Positions 17,062 through 26,862 of a stretch of DNA of 64,000 bases are shown piece by piece. A program made the position numbers and the translations under genes. The stretch is from an uncultured Pelagibacteraceae bacterium (GTDB taxonomy: Bacteria; Pseudomonadota; Alphaproteobacteria; Pelagibacterales; AG-422-B15), in contig CACCAS010000002.1 in the NCBI GenBank assembly GCA_902544065.1, forward strand, positions 189,517 to 253,516, written 5' to 3'. The stretch's first letter is position 1. Every line of letters begins with the position of its first letter. The notes under the pieces are model-generated. The model did no database searches. It was not told the DNA's origin and saw only the letters and a program-made list of their open reading frames with translations.

Positions 17062-18290
17062 ATCTTATATCCTAGACGTTCAGCTATTATTCTAGAGTCC
17101 TTCGCCGAGTCTCCACAAGAGTCAACTACAATAATAGTATCCTTACTTAATGATGGGGCAGTTTTTATTGCTTCAGCAAAAGCATGAGAAGGCTCTAGCG
17201 AAGGACTCACAAAACCTTCCATTCTACTTACCAATTGAAAAGCACTAATCGCTTCCTCATCAGTTGCAGAGGTATATCTTGCTCTACCAGACTCTTTAAG
17301 AAAACAGTGAAGTGGTGAAACGCCTGGATAGTCTAAACCAGCACTAATAGACGCCGTTTCCTCAATCTCTCCCTGATTATCTTGAATAACATATTGTGTT
17401 GCTCCGTGAAGCACACCTAAAGGAGAATTATTGGTAAGAGGGGCTGCATGCATTGACGACTTTTCAGGTCCACCAGCTTCTACTCCAATTAATTCAACAT
17501 TATCATGATCTATCCATTCATTCCAAAACCCAGCCGCAGAGGATCCTCCTCCAACACAGTTAATCAGTTTCATGTCTTTAGGGATATCTCCAAACTCATC
17601 AATCACCTGTTTTTTCATTTCCCGAGAAATTTGTGCTGTAGACCATGCACAGATTTTTACAAATATTGTTGGTCCAACTGTACTGCCTACGCACATATGC
17701 GCCTGCTCGTTTTCACTAGTCCACCATCTCATACATTCTGAAACAGCATCTACAAGTGTTTGAGATCCTGAGTCAACAGGAATAACTTCTGCACCATAAC
17801 TTCTCATTGAAAATACATTAATGGATTGTCGCTCGATATCCTTAGAGCCCATAAATATTTTACATTTCAAATTGAATTTGGCAGCAGCCATACTCAACAT
17901 CTTTCCCGCATAGCCCGCACCTGTATCTCCACCGATATAAGTTTTTCCTAATCTCTTACAAATAAGACTATGAACTACCGCGTTATATGCTTTATGTGCT
18001 CCTCCAGTTGCTTTTGAAACAAGCTTGCAATAAATTTGTGCTCCTCCAAGGTGTTTAGTAAGGTTTTCTAGTTTTATGAAAGGAGTAGGAGCTCCTATAA
18101 AGTTTTTAAAATAGAAATCTCTCTCTGCAATGAAGGTTTCGTCATTTCTAAGTTTCTCAAACTCTCTCGTTAATTCTTCAATAGGGTGATTTAAACTCTC
18201 TGCAATCTGATTTCCACCAAACTTTCCTCCCCAGTAACCATTTTCATCATGCTGATCAATAAGTGGAATGCCCTTTTGTAATTCGATCAT
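17058..18290 (-). CDS. trpB: Tryptophan synthase beta chain, divergent active site
   Basis: 410 aa PLP enzyme aligning with TrpB over its whole length. Kept: Schiff-base Lys100 (GGAHKAYN; Lys87 in Salmonella numbering), the MGSKDIERQSINVF block, SAGLDYPGV with Asp320 (Asp305) and LEPSHAFAEA. Changed: KREDLxHTG reads KLVSKATGG; the catalytic Glu109 is Asp122 and the following GAGQHG is GAGYAG; GPHPYP reads GPTIFV; GGGSNA is GGGSSA; the cofactor-nitrogen and salt-bridge segment LSGRGDKD reads SCGDSAKD (391-398). TrpF upstream is normal, so a tryptophan role is likely, but the chemistry or substrate may differ. No frameshift; the gene is intact. Confidence 0.8.
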   Translation of the reverse strand: MIELQKGIPLIDQHDENGYWGGKFGGNQIAESLNHPIEELTREFEKLRNDETFIAERDFYFKNFIGAPTPFIKLENLTKHLGGAQIYCKLVSKATGGAHKAYNAVVHSLICKRLGKTYIGGDTGAGYAGKMLSMAAAKFNLKCKIFMGSKDIERQSINVFSMRSYGAEVIPVDSGSQTLVDAVSECMRWWTSENEQAHMCVGSTVGPTIFVKICAWSTAQISREMKKQVIDEFGDIPKDMKLINCVGGGSSAAGFWNEWIDHDNVELIGVEAGGPEKSSMHAAPLTNNSPLGVLHGATQYVIQDNQGEIEETASISAGLDYPGVSPLHCFLKESGRARYTSATDEEAISAFQLVSRMEGFVSPSLEPSHAFAEAIKTAPSLSKDTIIVVDSCGDSAKDSRIIAERLGYKI

Positions 18291-18925
18291 ATAATATTTT
18301 TTGCTTTATCAATAAACTCAGTAATTAATTTTTTATCTTTTATACCCTCTGAATTCTCAACACCAGAACTAACATCAAAATAACTTGTTTTTTTAAGGTT
18401 TATTGCTGACATAATATTGTCTTTATTAAGTCCTCCTGACAGAAAAAAATTCTTAGTTATCGACGAATTTTCAATTATGCTCCAATCAAATTTATGTCCT
18501 GTTCCTCCTTTAACATCAGCTCGAGGAGGTGAGTCAAGCAAGAAGTATTCAACAAATGGCTCATATTTAACTAATTCATTTAAATCTTTAGAGGATGATA
18601 TTCCAAATGCTTTAATAATCTTAAAATTATATTTAAACTTTATTTTTTCCACAGTCTCTGGAGTTTCTTGACCATGTAATTGAATATATTTAAATCCAAT
18701 TCGTAATAAATTATCTAATAAATTTTTGTCAGGATTAACAGTAACTGCAACAGGTATGATTAGATTTTTTATTTCAGATAAAATTTGTTCGCAATTCTCA
18801 ATAGTAATATTTCTGTGGGAGTTTTCATAAAAAATAAATCCTATAAAGTTTGCACCAGCATTAATTGCGTGTTTTGCAATTTCATTATTTTTTACACCAC
18901 AAATTTTAATTTGTAGATCACTCAC
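18287..18925 (-). CDS. trpF: Phosphoribosylanthranilate isomerase
   Basis: 212 aa TIM-barrel isomerase of tryptophan synthesis. Catalytic Cys9 in KICGV and the acidic residue in YFLLDSPP are present, as are LHGQE, GGTGHKFDW, FLSGGL and the C-terminal DVSSGVEN...GIKD signature. It starts with GTG inside a GTGA overlap with pyrF and ends in a 4-bp overlap with trpB. Its ordinary active site contrasts with the changed TrpB/TrpA and implies that the tryptophan pathway is in use. Confidence 0.95.
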   Translation of the reverse strand: MSDLQIKICGVKNNEIAKHAINAGANFIGFIFYENSHRNITIENCEQILSEIKNLIIPVAVTVNPDKNLLDNLLRIGFKYIQLHGQETPETVEKIKFKYNFKIIKAFGISSSKDLNELVKYEPFVEYFLLDSPPRADVKGGTGHKFDWSIIENSSITKNFFLSGGLNKDNIMSAINLKKTSYFDVSSGVENSEGIKDKKLITEFIDKAKNII

Positions 18926-19614
18926 GTTATTTCTGAATATATGTGTTCAGCTGCTTCTGTAGGATTGTTAGCATTCGTTATTGGTCTACCTACAACTAAA
19001 ATATCAGCCCCAGCATCGATAGCTTCTTTAGCAGTAAGTATTCTTTTTTGGTCATGGGGTAAATTATTACTACCTCTGATGCCTGGAGAAATTATTTGAA
19101 GCTTATTTCCATAAGTATTTTTTACTTTAGAAATTTCTAGTGGACTGCAAACAATGCCATCTATTTCACAATCGATAGCAAGCTCAGTTAAGTTATTTAC
19201 ATTTTCATCGATAGTCATATTGAAACCAATTTCTGATATGTTTGCATCATTAAAACTAGTTAGCATTGTCACTCCAATCAATTTTGTTTTACTATGCAGC
19301 TCTTTTTTTGTGTTTACACATTCAATAAGCATTTCTGAACCGCCTGAAAGGTGTAATGTAGTATATGCCGGTTCAAATTGTAATATGTTGATAAGCGCTT
19401 GTTTCACGGTATTAGGGATGTCATATAATTTTAAATCAATGAATATCGGTAGCTCAAATTTCTTTACCTTTTCAAGACCCTCAAGACCACATGAAGTAAA
19501 AAATTCTAATCCTAATTTGATGCCACCAATATGAGGAGAAATTTTATCAATTAATTCAATTGCCTTATCAATATTACTCGTATCGATGGCACAGAAAATA
19601 GGGTTCTTTGTCAA
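18922..19614 (-). CDS. pyrF: Orotidine 5'-phosphate decarboxylase
   Basis: Last step of UMP synthesis, 230 aa. The catalytic Asp-Lys-x-x-Asp array is in PIFIDLKLYDIPNTV, with the N-terminal CAIDTSN and C-terminal phosphate-binding ISPGIRG and ILVVGRPIT. The start is a TTG (complement of 19612-19614); no in-frame ATG lies nearby. First gene of the overlapping pyrF-trpFBA-accD-folC string, 14 bp after ihfB. Confidence 0.95.
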   Translation of the reverse strand: MTKNPIFCAIDTSNIDKAIELIDKISPHIGGIKLGLEFFTSCGLEGLEKVKKFELPIFIDLKLYDIPNTVKQALINILQFEPAYTTLHLSGGSEMLIECVNTKKELHSKTKLIGVTMLTSFNDANISEIGFNMTIDENVNNLTELAIDCEIDGIVCSPLEISKVKNTYGNKLQIISPGIRGSNNLPHDQKRILTAKEAIDAGADILVVGRPITNANNPTEAAEHIYSEIT

Positions 19615-19628
19615 AACAAAATTATAAA

Positions 19629-19949
19629 TTAATTTTCTTCTTCTTGTGAAATAGAATTATTATTTCTAGAATTTAATTTTAACCTTAATTCTTTTCCAGT
19701 TTTAAATCTTGGAATAAATTTTTCTCCAACTTGAACTGCTTCTCCAGTTCTAGGATTCCTGCCTGTTCTTTGTTTTCTATGTTGTACTGAAAATGCCCCG
19801 AACCCTCTTAACTCTACCCTTTTACCTTCTGCTAAAGAGTGGGTTATTTCATTGAATATAGTATTAACTATTCTTTCTACATCTCTAACAAATAAGTGGG
19901 GATTCGCTTCAGTAATATTTTGTATTAACTTTGATTTTATTAAGCTCAT
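19629..19949 (-). CDS. ihfB: Integration host factor beta subunit
   Basis: DNA-bending nucleoid protein of the HU/IHF family, 106 aa. The DNA-contacting beta arm contains [17 protein letters not shown] with the intercalating proline, and [11 protein letters not shown] precedes it. An N-terminal helical dimerisation part ([18 protein letters not shown]) and a short acidic tail complete it. The usual rpsA-ihfB neighbourhood is kept. The IHF alpha partner is not in the window. Confidence 0.95.
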   Translation of the reverse strand: MSLIKSKLIQNITEANPHLFVRDVERIVNTIFNEITHSLAEGKRVELRGFGAFSVQHRKQRTGRNPRTGEAVQVGEKFIPRFKTGKELRLKLNSRNNNSISQEEEN

Positions 19950-20004
19950 GCATATAATTATATGATATTGAGTCTTATTGTAAATAATTGAATGTAAAGA
20001 ATAT

Positions 20005-21702
20005 TTAGTCTTCTTTATTATCTCTGCCCAAAGCCTTGCCTAAAATAGCTCCTAAAGAGGCTCCGGAGTCTTTTGAACCATATTTTTCCATAGCTTCACG
20101 CTCAGTGGTTTCTTCCATTATTTTCACAGATAAAGTAACTTTGTAATTTGAGTAATCTATATTGATTATTGATGCATCAAGCTTATCATTTTTTGCCCAT
20201 CTTTCAGGACGAGCATCAGACTTTCTCAAGGCTAATTCATTTCTTTTTATTATTGTTAGAGGACCCTTTTCCCCAACTCGAACTTTAAGACCAAAATCTC
20301 CAGTTTCAACTACATTACAAGTGACAATATCACCCTTAACCTTGTCTTTTATCTCATTAAATGGGTTGCCATGAAGTTCCCTAATAGAAAGTGAGACCTT
20401 ATCATTTTCATTAGAAATAATTTTAGCCTTTATTTTATCGCCAACTTTATATTTCTTAATTTCTTCCTTAGGATCAGACTCCCAGGATAGGTCTTTGTTA
20501 AATATTGCTCCATCAATTTCACCGTCGAGATTGCCGAATATAATACCATCCTTTATATTTGTAATAGTTGTTTCTAATATACTGCCTACAGGATAATTTT
20601 CGTTAAATATTTGCCAAGGGTTGGGAGAAAGCTGTTTTATTCCTAAACTTAACCTTCTCTTTTCGTGGTCAATTTCTAAGATTTGACAATCAACTGACTG
20701 TGATCGAGCGTAGAGGTTTCCAGGTTTAGAATTTTGTTTTTGGCTCCATGTTAACATATCTTTATGACACAAACCTTCAACACCATTTTCAATTTCGATA
20801 AATATACCATAATCAGTTACATTTGTTACTACACCTGTAACCTTATCATTAACATTAAATTTTTCCTTTACTTTGAGCCATGGGTCATCTTCTAACTGTT
20901 TCATTCCTACTGAAACGCGATTCTTATCGGGATCAACTTTTATTATTTTAACCTTAACATGCTGATCTATTTTAAGAACCTCTGAGGGATGACCAATTCT
21001 TTTATATGTTATATCACTGCTATGTAGCAAAGAGTCATATCCACCTAAATCAACGAAAGCGCCGTAGTCTGTAATAGCTTTTATTTTTCCTTCAACTACA
21101 TCTTCAAGTTTAAGTTGCAAGAATCTCTCTTCTCTTACTTCTTTATGCATTTCTTCTAATACTGCCCTGCGGCTTACTACAATGTTATTTCTTTTAAGAT
21201 CCATTTTTAATATCTTAAATTTTTGCGGTACATCAATTAAATGGGTAACGTCCCTCACAGGTCTTGTGTCAATTTGACTTCCAGGTAAAAAAGCTGTTAC
21301 ACCAATCTCACATGACAAGCCACCTTTGACTTTGCCTGTTATAACACCTTCAACTAATTCACCTGCTTCAAAAGATTTTTCAATCTCTCCCCATATTTCT
21401 TTTGACTTTGCTTTAGACCTCGAGAGTATGCAATCACCATTGTGATTTTCTATTTTGTCTAAATAAACATCAATCTTGTCACCAACCTCAAGTTTCTTTT
21501 GGTCTTTTTGAAAAGCAAATTCTCTTTTTGATATCCTGCCCTCAACTTTTGCACCAATATCAACGATAACCGCCTCATCTTCAATTTCAGCAACTATTCC
21601 CTCAATTATTGTTCCCTCTTTTAATTTTGAATTACTTATCGACTCGGAAAGTATTGATTCAAACTCAGTCAATTGGTCATTATTTATTGTCTCTTGATCC
21701 AT
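20005..21702 (-). CDS. rpsA: 30S ribosomal protein S1
   Basis: 565 aa RNA-binding protein that brings mRNA to the 30S subunit. Six S1 (OB-fold) repeats can be followed, for example [41 protein letters not shown] and [20 protein letters not shown] (each shown here in part). Length equals that of E. coli (557). The start is 7 bp after the cmk stop on the minus strand, the usual cmk-rpsA order. Confidence 0.97.
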   Translation of the reverse strand: MDQETINNDQLTEFESILSESISNSKLKEGTIIEGIVAEIEDEAVIVDIGAKVEGRISKREFAFQKDQKKLEVGDKIDVYLDKIENHNGDCILSRSKAKSKEIWGEIEKSFEAGELVEGVITGKVKGGLSCEIGVTAFLPGSQIDTRPVRDVTHLIDVPQKFKILKMDLKRNNIVVSRRAVLEEMHKEVREERFLQLKLEDVVEGKIKAITDYGAFVDLGGYDSLLHSSDITYKRIGHPSEVLKIDQHVKVKIIKVDPDKNRVSVGMKQLEDDPWLKVKEKFNVNDKVTGVVTNVTDYGIFIEIENGVEGLCHKDMLTWSQKQNSKPGNLYARSQSVDCQILEIDHEKRRLSLGIKQLSPNPWQIFNENYPVGSILETTITNIKDGIIFGNLDGEIDGAIFNKDLSWESDPKEEIKKYKVGDKIKAKIISNENDKVSLSIRELHGNPFNEIKDKVKGDIVTCNVVETGDFGLKVRVGEKGPLTIIKRNELALRKSDARPERWAKNDKLDASIINIDYSNYKVTLSVKIMEETTEREAMEKYGSKDSGASLGAILGKALGRDNKED

Positions 21703-21708
21703 AAATAT

Positions 21709-22344
21709 TTAGCGATTAGAAATAATATTTTTAATTGCGTTAAAAACCTGTTCTATATCAAGATAACTGGTATCTAGCAATACCGAATTTACAGCAGGCA
21801 TTAAGGGGGCTATTTTTCTCGTCAAATCTTTTCGATCTCGCTTATTTATTTCATTATAAATAGTCCTATAGCTGATTTTTCTTTTGTTTTTTAAGTGCTG
21901 ATCATACCTCCTTTTTGCTCGTATTTCTGGATTCGCCCATAAAAAAATTTTATAATCTGCATTTGGAAAGATTATTGATCCTATATCTCTACCCTCAATA
22001 ATAGCAAAATCACATTTTTTAGCGTGCTCAATTGGAAAGTTTCTTTGTAACCTAATTAATTTATTTCTTAGCTCTTTTCTTGTTGAAATTATAGAAGATA
22101 CATAATCAATTTCTTTTGAATATAATTCTTCATTGCTTATATTATCTATTTTTACTAATGAAGCACACTTTAAAAGTTCTCTTATGTCTTGAGGGTTAAT
22201 TTTTCTTTTTATTGTTTCTATTGCAACAGCTCTGTAAAGCTTTCCACTATATAATACTGGAGATTTATACTTTTTAGATATTTTTTTTGCAATCATTGTT
22301 TTGCCTACTGCCGCTGGACCATCAATAGCAATTATTTTTGTCAT
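21709..22344 (-). CDS. cmk: Cytidylate kinase
   Basis: Phosphorylates CMP and dCMP, 211 aa. The P-loop is GPAAVGKT at residues 8-15, a variant of the usual GPAASGKG, and the nucleotide monophosphate site has YSGKLYRAVA where most have YLDTGALYRA. EGRDIGSIIFPNAD and the lid-like RAKRRYDQ follow. One base overlap with aroA. Somewhat divergent but complete. Confidence 0.92.
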   Translation of the reverse strand: MTKIIAIDGPAAVGKTMIAKKISKKYKSPVLYSGKLYRAVAIETIKRKINPQDIRELLKCASLVKIDNISNEELYSKEIDYVSSIISTRKELRNKLIRLQRNFPIEHAKKCDFAIIEGRDIGSIIFPNADYKIFLWANPEIRAKRRYDQHLKNKRKISYRTIYNEINKRDRKDLTRKIAPLMPAVNSVLLDTSYLDIEQVFNAIKNIISNR

Positions 22345-23636
22345 TAATTAATTCTTGAAAGCTTTTTTAAATGTTTTTCAAAATCAGGATAGCTTATCGA
22401 AATACACGATGAATTATCAATTATTAACTTATCTTTATGTAACAAGCCTAGAATTGTAAAAGACATTGCAATTCTGTGATCGCTATAAGTTTTTATTTTT
22501 TTTTGTTTATCAATTTTTAATTTCTTAGAACCTTGCACAATGATATTATCATGTTTTGATTTTACTTTGAAACCAAGGTTAGAAAGATTTTTTATTATAC
22601 TATTTATTCGGTCACTTTCTTTATGTCTGAGTTCGGATAATCCATTCATTATTGTTAAACCGCTAGCTTGGGAAGCAGCTATAGATAATATTGGATACTC
22701 ATCAATTAACAATGCTGATAAAGAAGCATTTATTTTAATGCCTTTAAGTGGGCTATAAGATACTTTTATTTCACCCACTTCCTCTCCGCTTACTGTATTA
22801 GTTTTTTTTATTTTGATATTACCTCCCATTTTTTTTAGAACAGAAATAAAAGCAATTCTCGTTTTATTTAATGCTATATTTTTCAGTACAATTTTTGATC
22901 CTGGTAGAATTAGAGCCCCAACTATAAAGAAGGCTGCGCTTGAGGGATCGCTTGCAATTTTTATATTCTTTGGCTTAATTTCACATGGACCATCGATTTC
23001 AATCAAGGTTGATTTATCCTTTAAACTAGTTTTATTATATTTTATATTTAAGTAATCCATTAGTCTTTCAGTGTGATCACGAGTATTTTTTTTTTCGATA
23101 ATTGAAGTTTTTCCATGTAAGTTCAGTGCTGAAAGTATTAAGGCAGATTTAACTTGAGCAGAAGCTTTTTCCATTATATGTTCCATTGGAATTAAATGAC
23201 TTCCACCCTTGATATAAGCTGGAAGAAAATCTTTTTTTGTTAGTTTAATTTCTGCCCCCATTCGCTCAAGAAATACCGTTAATCTTGACATTGGGCGTTT
23301 ACTTAATGAATTGTCACCAATAAAAGTACAGTTAATTGGATTAGATGATACTGCTCCAATCATTAAACGAGAAGTTGTACCGCTATTTCCGCAATCAAGA
23401 GCATGCGAAGGTTGTATGTAGCCGCATGTTCCATTTCCATATACAATCCACTTTTGTTTTTTCTTCACAATCTTTATTCCAAGCCTTTTTAGGATATTAA
23501 GAGTTCTCAATACATCATCTGATTCAAGTAGATTAGAAATAGTTACTTTACCAACAGAAAGAGAAGCGAAAATTAGAGCCCTATGAGAAATCGACTTATC
23601 GCCAGAAATTGTTATTGAACCTTTTAATTTTAACAC
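22344..23636 (-). CDS. aroA: 3-phosphoshikimate 1-carboxyvinyltransferase (EPSP synthase)
   Basis: Sixth enzyme of the shikimate pathway, 430 aa. Family motifs: GDKSISHRALIFASLS near the start, GNSGTTSRLMIGAV, KASAQVKSALILSAL, SDPSSAAFFIV, RHKESDRI and the C-terminal TYSDHRIAMSF. The N-terminal SISHR form resembles the class II type. It starts with GTG and leads the aroA-cmk-rpsA-ihfB string. Unusually lysine- and isoleucine-rich, in line with the AT-rich genome. Confidence 0.95.
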   Translation of the reverse strand: MLKLKGSITISGDKSISHRALIFASLSVGKVTISNLLESDDVLRTLNILKRLGIKIVKKKQKWIVYGNGTCGYIQPSHALDCGNSGTTSRLMIGAVSSNPINCTFIGDNSLSKRPMSRLTVFLERMGAEIKLTKKDFLPAYIKGGSHLIPMEHIMEKASAQVKSALILSALNLHGKTSIIEKKNTRDHTERLMDYLNIKYNKTSLKDKSTLIEIDGPCEIKPKNIKIASDPSSAAFFIVGALILPGSKIVLKNIALNKTRIAFISVLKKMGGNIKIKKTNTVSGEEVGEIKVSYSPLKGIKINASLSALLIDEYPILSIAASQASGLTIMNGLSELRHKESDRINSIIKNLSNLGFKVKSKHDNIIVQGSKKLKIDKQKKIKTYSDHRIAMSFTILGLLHKDKLIIDNSSCISISYPDFEKHLKKLSRIN

Positions 23637-23733
23637 TTTTTTATTGTTAATTTAATACGTTAGGATATTGTATACACTATATAAGATATTTAAATTATCA
23701 AAATTTTAAACCAATATTATCTAGAGATTCATA

Positions 23734-24099
23734 ATGCCAAAGCCAGAATTTGGAAAAAAAGTAGTTTGCAGCAATTGTGAAAATAAATTTTACGACTTAA
23801 ACAGGAAACCTGCTGTATGTCCGCACTGTGGAACAGAATATATTGAGCCAATTCTAGAAGTGAAGGCCAGCAGTGCAAAACAAGTTTTTAATGACGATGT
23901 GGATACAGTTACTGATGACAATTTAGTTGGAAGCGACGCAACGGAATCAATTGCTGATGTCCAAGAAATAGAAATTGATGATGCAATGGCTGATGATACG
24001 ATCAGCATTGAAGACACTGAAAGTGACGAAGCAATTTCAAGTGATGTAGGTATGGACCTGAATGATAATTCGTCAGAAGAAAATATTGATCAAGATTAA
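23734..24099 (+). CDS. TIGR02300-type zinc-ribbon acidic protein
   Basis: 121 aa. An N-terminal zinc ribbon (VVCSNCENKFYDLNRKP then AVCPHCGTEYIEP, residues 11-41) is followed by a long, very acidic and probably disordered tail rich in Asp and Glu. This layout is that of a protein family found almost only in Alphaproteobacteria, function unknown. It lies 4 bases upstream of tRNA-Ala and divergent from aroA, a typical position. Confidence 0.85.
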   Translation: MPKPEFGKKVVCSNCENKFYDLNRKPAVCPHCGTEYIEPILEVKASSAKQVFNDDVDTVTDDNLVGSDATESIADVQEIEIDDAMADDTISIEDTESDEAISSDVGMDLNDNSSEENIDQD

Positions 24100-24103
24100 T
24101 TTT

Positions 24104-24179
24104 GGGGCTGTAGCTCAGCTGGGAGAGCATCAGCATGGCATGTTGAGGGTCACCGGTTCGATCCCGGTCAGCTCCACCA
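24104..24179 (+). tRNA. tRNA-Ala(GGC)
   Basis: A 76-base cloverleaf including the encoded CCA. Acceptor arms GGGGCTG/CAGCTCC, D stem GCTC/GAGC, anticodon loop ATGGCAT with anticodon GGC, T loop TTCGATC. Its last base abuts the end of the convergent lptB gene. Confidence 0.97.
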
Positions 24180-24932
24180 TTAAAACTTAAATTTATCACC
24201 CAAATAAAATTTTCTTGCTTCCTTATTATCTAGTATTTTACTACTTGTACCATGAGCAATAATTTCTCCATTGAAGAGAAGATAACTATAATCACTTATA
24301 TCAAGAACTTCTCTCACCTGGTGATCAGTTATGATAACAGAAATACCTTTTTCCTTGAGTCTATTAATTTCAGATTTAATATCGTTAATTGAAATCGGAT
24401 CAAGCGCTGAAAAGGGCTCATCAAACAATACATATGATGGATTCGTACCTAATAATCTTGCGCACTCACATTTGCGTCTTTCGCCGCCAGATAATTGATG
24501 AGGCATTGCTTTTCGAAGATGTGTTAGGTTAAATTCAGCGAGTAATTCTTCTAGTCTATTTGCTCTTTGATCAAAATTAAGATTAGTAGTTTCTAATATT
24601 GCCATTATGTTATTCTCAACACTCAACCCCCTAAATATACTGGGTTGTTGAGGCAGATATCCAAGTCCTGATTTAGCTCTTTTCCACATGGGAAGAGTGG
24701 TAATATCTTTATTATTTAATTTAATTTCTCCACTATCACAAACCATAAGTCCAATAATACAGTATAGGGCTGTGCTCTTACCTGCTCCATTAGGTCCAAG
24801 TAATCCTATGACCTTCCCTCTTTCAACTTTAATTGATATATCTCTTACTATCTGCTTGCCAGAGAGGGATTTCCTCAAATTATTTACTTCAAGTCCTGTA
24901 TTAGTAGAAATTAATTTTGGTTTTGTAATCAT
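24180..24932 (-). CDS. lptB: LPS export ABC transporter ATPase LptB
   Basis: 250 aa cytoplasmic ATPase that drives lipopolysaccharide extraction through LptFG. Walker A GPNGAGKST, the Q-loop GYLPQQPSIFRGLSV, signature LSGGERRKCECARLL, Walker B YVLFDEPFSALDP and switch ITDHQVRE are all present, and the PSIFRGL context is specific for LptB. Last gene of the rnd-kdsD-lptC-lptA-lptB string. Its stop codon directly touches tRNA-Ala on the opposite strand. Confidence 0.96.
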   Translation of the reverse strand: MITKPKLISTNTGLEVNNLRKSLSGKQIVRDISIKVERGKVIGLLGPNGAGKSTALYCIIGLMVCDSGEIKLNNKDITTLPMWKRAKSGLGYLPQQPSIFRGLSVENNIMAILETTNLNFDQRANRLEELLAEFNLTHLRKAMPHQLSGGERRKCECARLLGTNPSYVLFDEPFSALDPISINDIKSEINRLKEKGISVIITDHQVREVLDISDYSYLLFNGEIIAHGTSSKILDNKEARKFYLGDKFKF

Positions 24933-24938
24933 CTAATT

Positions 24939-25388
24939 TTAATCTTCAGATATTATTATTGCCTCAACTCTTCTTGTAGTCTCGCTTTTCATAATACTAG
25001 ATGAGTTTTCTAGGTCTATTATAATTTCATCACATAATATTATATTATCATTTTCACTCACTTTAACTTCTCCAATAACAGTTAATTCATTTTTAAGAGG
25101 ATCATATACAGCTTCATCTCCAATAATAGATAATTGTTCTCTTAATATCTTTACATTATTTTTAGCATTTATTCTTTTGATCGTTTTTTCGTCTTTACTG
25201 GAAGTAAGTATTAACTCATCAGACCATATTTTCATATTATCTTCTAAAGCATAGACCTTCCCAGAAAAAATGGAAACGTTTTTTGACCTTACAATCTCTA
25301 ATTTGTCAGAAATTATTTTAATATTATTTGCTAATGATGATTTAGAATATAACAAAACTAGAAAAATGAATAAAATATTTTTAATCAT
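24939..25388 (-). CDS. lptA: LPS transport periplasmic protein LptA
   Basis: 149 aa. A signal peptide (residues 1-20, IKNILFIFLVLLYSKSSLAN) precedes an OstA-like beta-jellyroll with repeated short beta segments (VSIFSGKVYALEDNMKIWSD, NVKILREQLSIIGDEAVYD). It bridges LptC and LptD across the periplasm. Assignment rests on fold pattern and position between lptC and lptB rather than on strong motifs. Confidence 0.88.
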   Translation of the reverse strand: MIKNILFIFLVLLYSKSSLANNIKIISDKLEIVRSKNVSIFSGKVYALEDNMKIWSDELILTSSKDEKTIKRINAKNNVKILREQLSIIGDEAVYDPLKNELTVIGEVKVSENDNIILCDEIIIDLENSSSIMKSETTRRVEAIIISED

Positions 25389-25392
25389 AAAT

Positions 25393-25902
25393 TTACTCTA
25401 AGATGTATAAGGTGCTTACGTTTCCTTCGTAAATAATATGTTCAAAACTATTTTTTATTCTTGACTCGTCAGATGTTATAATACTACTTCCTTTTACATG
25501 TTTAACATTCTTATTAAATTTAATTAAATCGCTATCGATGGAAAATAATGCATAGTCTGAATAAAATCTATCGTTCTCATCTGTGTAGAAGGTAATTTCA
25601 CCGCTAAGTTCTATCTCATTTTTTATTTGATCAAAGTTTCCTTTTTTTGCATTTAAATATACCCAAATACCTGCAGCAGATCTTAATTTTCCCTCAACAA
25701 TGAATAATTCGAGAGAGTTCTCTCTTTGAATGCCTCTATCAGCTTTGATCTCGTAAAGCCTATTATCAAGACCCTTTTCAGAAAATTTTGGTTTATCAAT
25801 TTCAATTTCTAAATCAGCGTTTCCAAGAGATAATGAATAAAATGAAAGTATTGTATAGATTACTATAAGCTTAACTAAGCTATCAACTAATCTAATTAAC
25901 AT
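25393..25902 (-). CDS. lptC: LPS export protein LptC
   Basis: 169 aa bitopic protein: an N-terminal transmembrane helix (residues about 9-26) and a periplasmic jellyroll (DNRLYEIKADRGIQREN, IELSGEITFYTDENDRFYSD). It hands LPS from LptBFG to LptA. The start lies inside the end of kdsD (11-bp overlap). Sequence conservation in this family is weak, so identity depends mainly on gene order. Confidence 0.86.
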   Translation of the reverse strand: MLIRLVDSLVKLIVIYTILSFYSLSLGNADLEIEIDKPKFSEKGLDNRLYEIKADRGIQRENSLELFIVEGKLRSAAGIWVYLNAKKGNFDQIKNEIELSGEITFYTDENDRFYSDYALFSIDSDLIKFNKNVKHVKGSSIITSDESRIKNSFEHIIYEGNVSTLYILE

Positions 25903-26857
25903 ACCGAATACAATCGTGAATATGAATAATGCCTATAGGCCTCTTTTCTTTGAAATTATTTACTACAAATAAACACGTGATTTTATTGGCGTTCATCATT
26001 TTTAATGTATTAGTTACTAATTCTTCTTTACTAATTAGCATAGGTTTTGAGGACATAATTTCTCTTGCATTTAAATCTAATATTCCTTTTCTAACATGCC
26101 TTCTTATATCTCCATCAGTAATAATTCCAGATATTCTATTACTACTATTTTTTACTGCAACATGACCGAGTGATTTTTTTGTCATTTCAACGATAACAGT
26201 TTTCATTGACGAATTTTCGAAAACAATAGGAATTCTTTTTCCAGTGTGCATTATATCTTCAACTTGTAGCATATTAGCTCCTAGCGCGCCACCTGGATGT
26301 ATTTTTTTATAGTCGGCCAATTTAAAATTTTTAACTTTCATAAGCGATACGCAAATAGCATCTCCCAAAATTAATGACAGTGTAGTTGATGTTGTTGGCG
26401 CTAAACCAATAGAACACGCTTCTTTTGAATTCGGAATTAATAATGGAATATTGCATAATTTGAAAAGACTACTTTTTGCGTTGGACGTGATCCCAATTAT
26501 AAGAACTGCATTTTTTTTTGCAAAATCTAGTAATGATTTAAATTCTTCACTCTTACCGGAATTAGATATTATTATAATCGCATCACTTTTTGTAATTATA
26601 CCTAAGTCACCGTGGCTCATATCCGTTGGAGAACAATACTGTGATGGAGTGCCAGTTGAACTCATTGTACTTGAAATTTTACTAGCAATATGACCCGATT
26701 TCCCTACACCTGTAACTACAACTTTCCCTTTAATCTTTGATAATTTGTCAATAGCTTTAACAAAATTCAAATTTATTGTTTTAAAAAGTTTCTTAGCCTC
26801 TGATATCTCGGTTTCTATGACTGATTTTCCATAACTTTTGATCCTATTAGCACTCAT
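25892..26857 (-). CDS. kdsD: Arabinose-5-phosphate isomerase (KdsD/KpsF)
   Basis: Makes D-arabinose 5-phosphate for Kdo, the inner sugar of LPS. 321 aa with an N-terminal SIS sugar-isomerase domain (VVVTGVGKSGHIASKISSTM, TDMSHGDLGIITKSD, IIISNSGKSEE) and a C-terminal pair of CBS domains (ILDLNAREIMSSKPM). The GALGANML and HPGG motifs near residue 190 are characteristic. Second gene of the LPS-transport operon. Confidence 0.95.
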   Translation of the reverse strand: MSANRIKSYGKSVIETEISEAKKLFKTINLNFVKAIDKLSKIKGKVVVTGVGKSGHIASKISSTMSSTGTPSQYCSPTDMSHGDLGIITKSDAIIIISNSGKSEEFKSLLDFAKKNAVLIIGITSNAKSSLFKLCNIPLLIPNSKEACSIGLAPTTSTTLSLILGDAICVSLMKVKNFKLADYKKIHPGGALGANMLQVEDIMHTGKRIPIVFENSSMKTVIVEMTKKSLGHVAVKNSSNRISGIITDGDIRRHVRKGILDLNAREIMSSKPMLISKEELVTNTLKMMNANKITCLFVVNNFKEKRPIGIIHIHDCIRYVN

Positions 26858-26862
26858 ATTAA

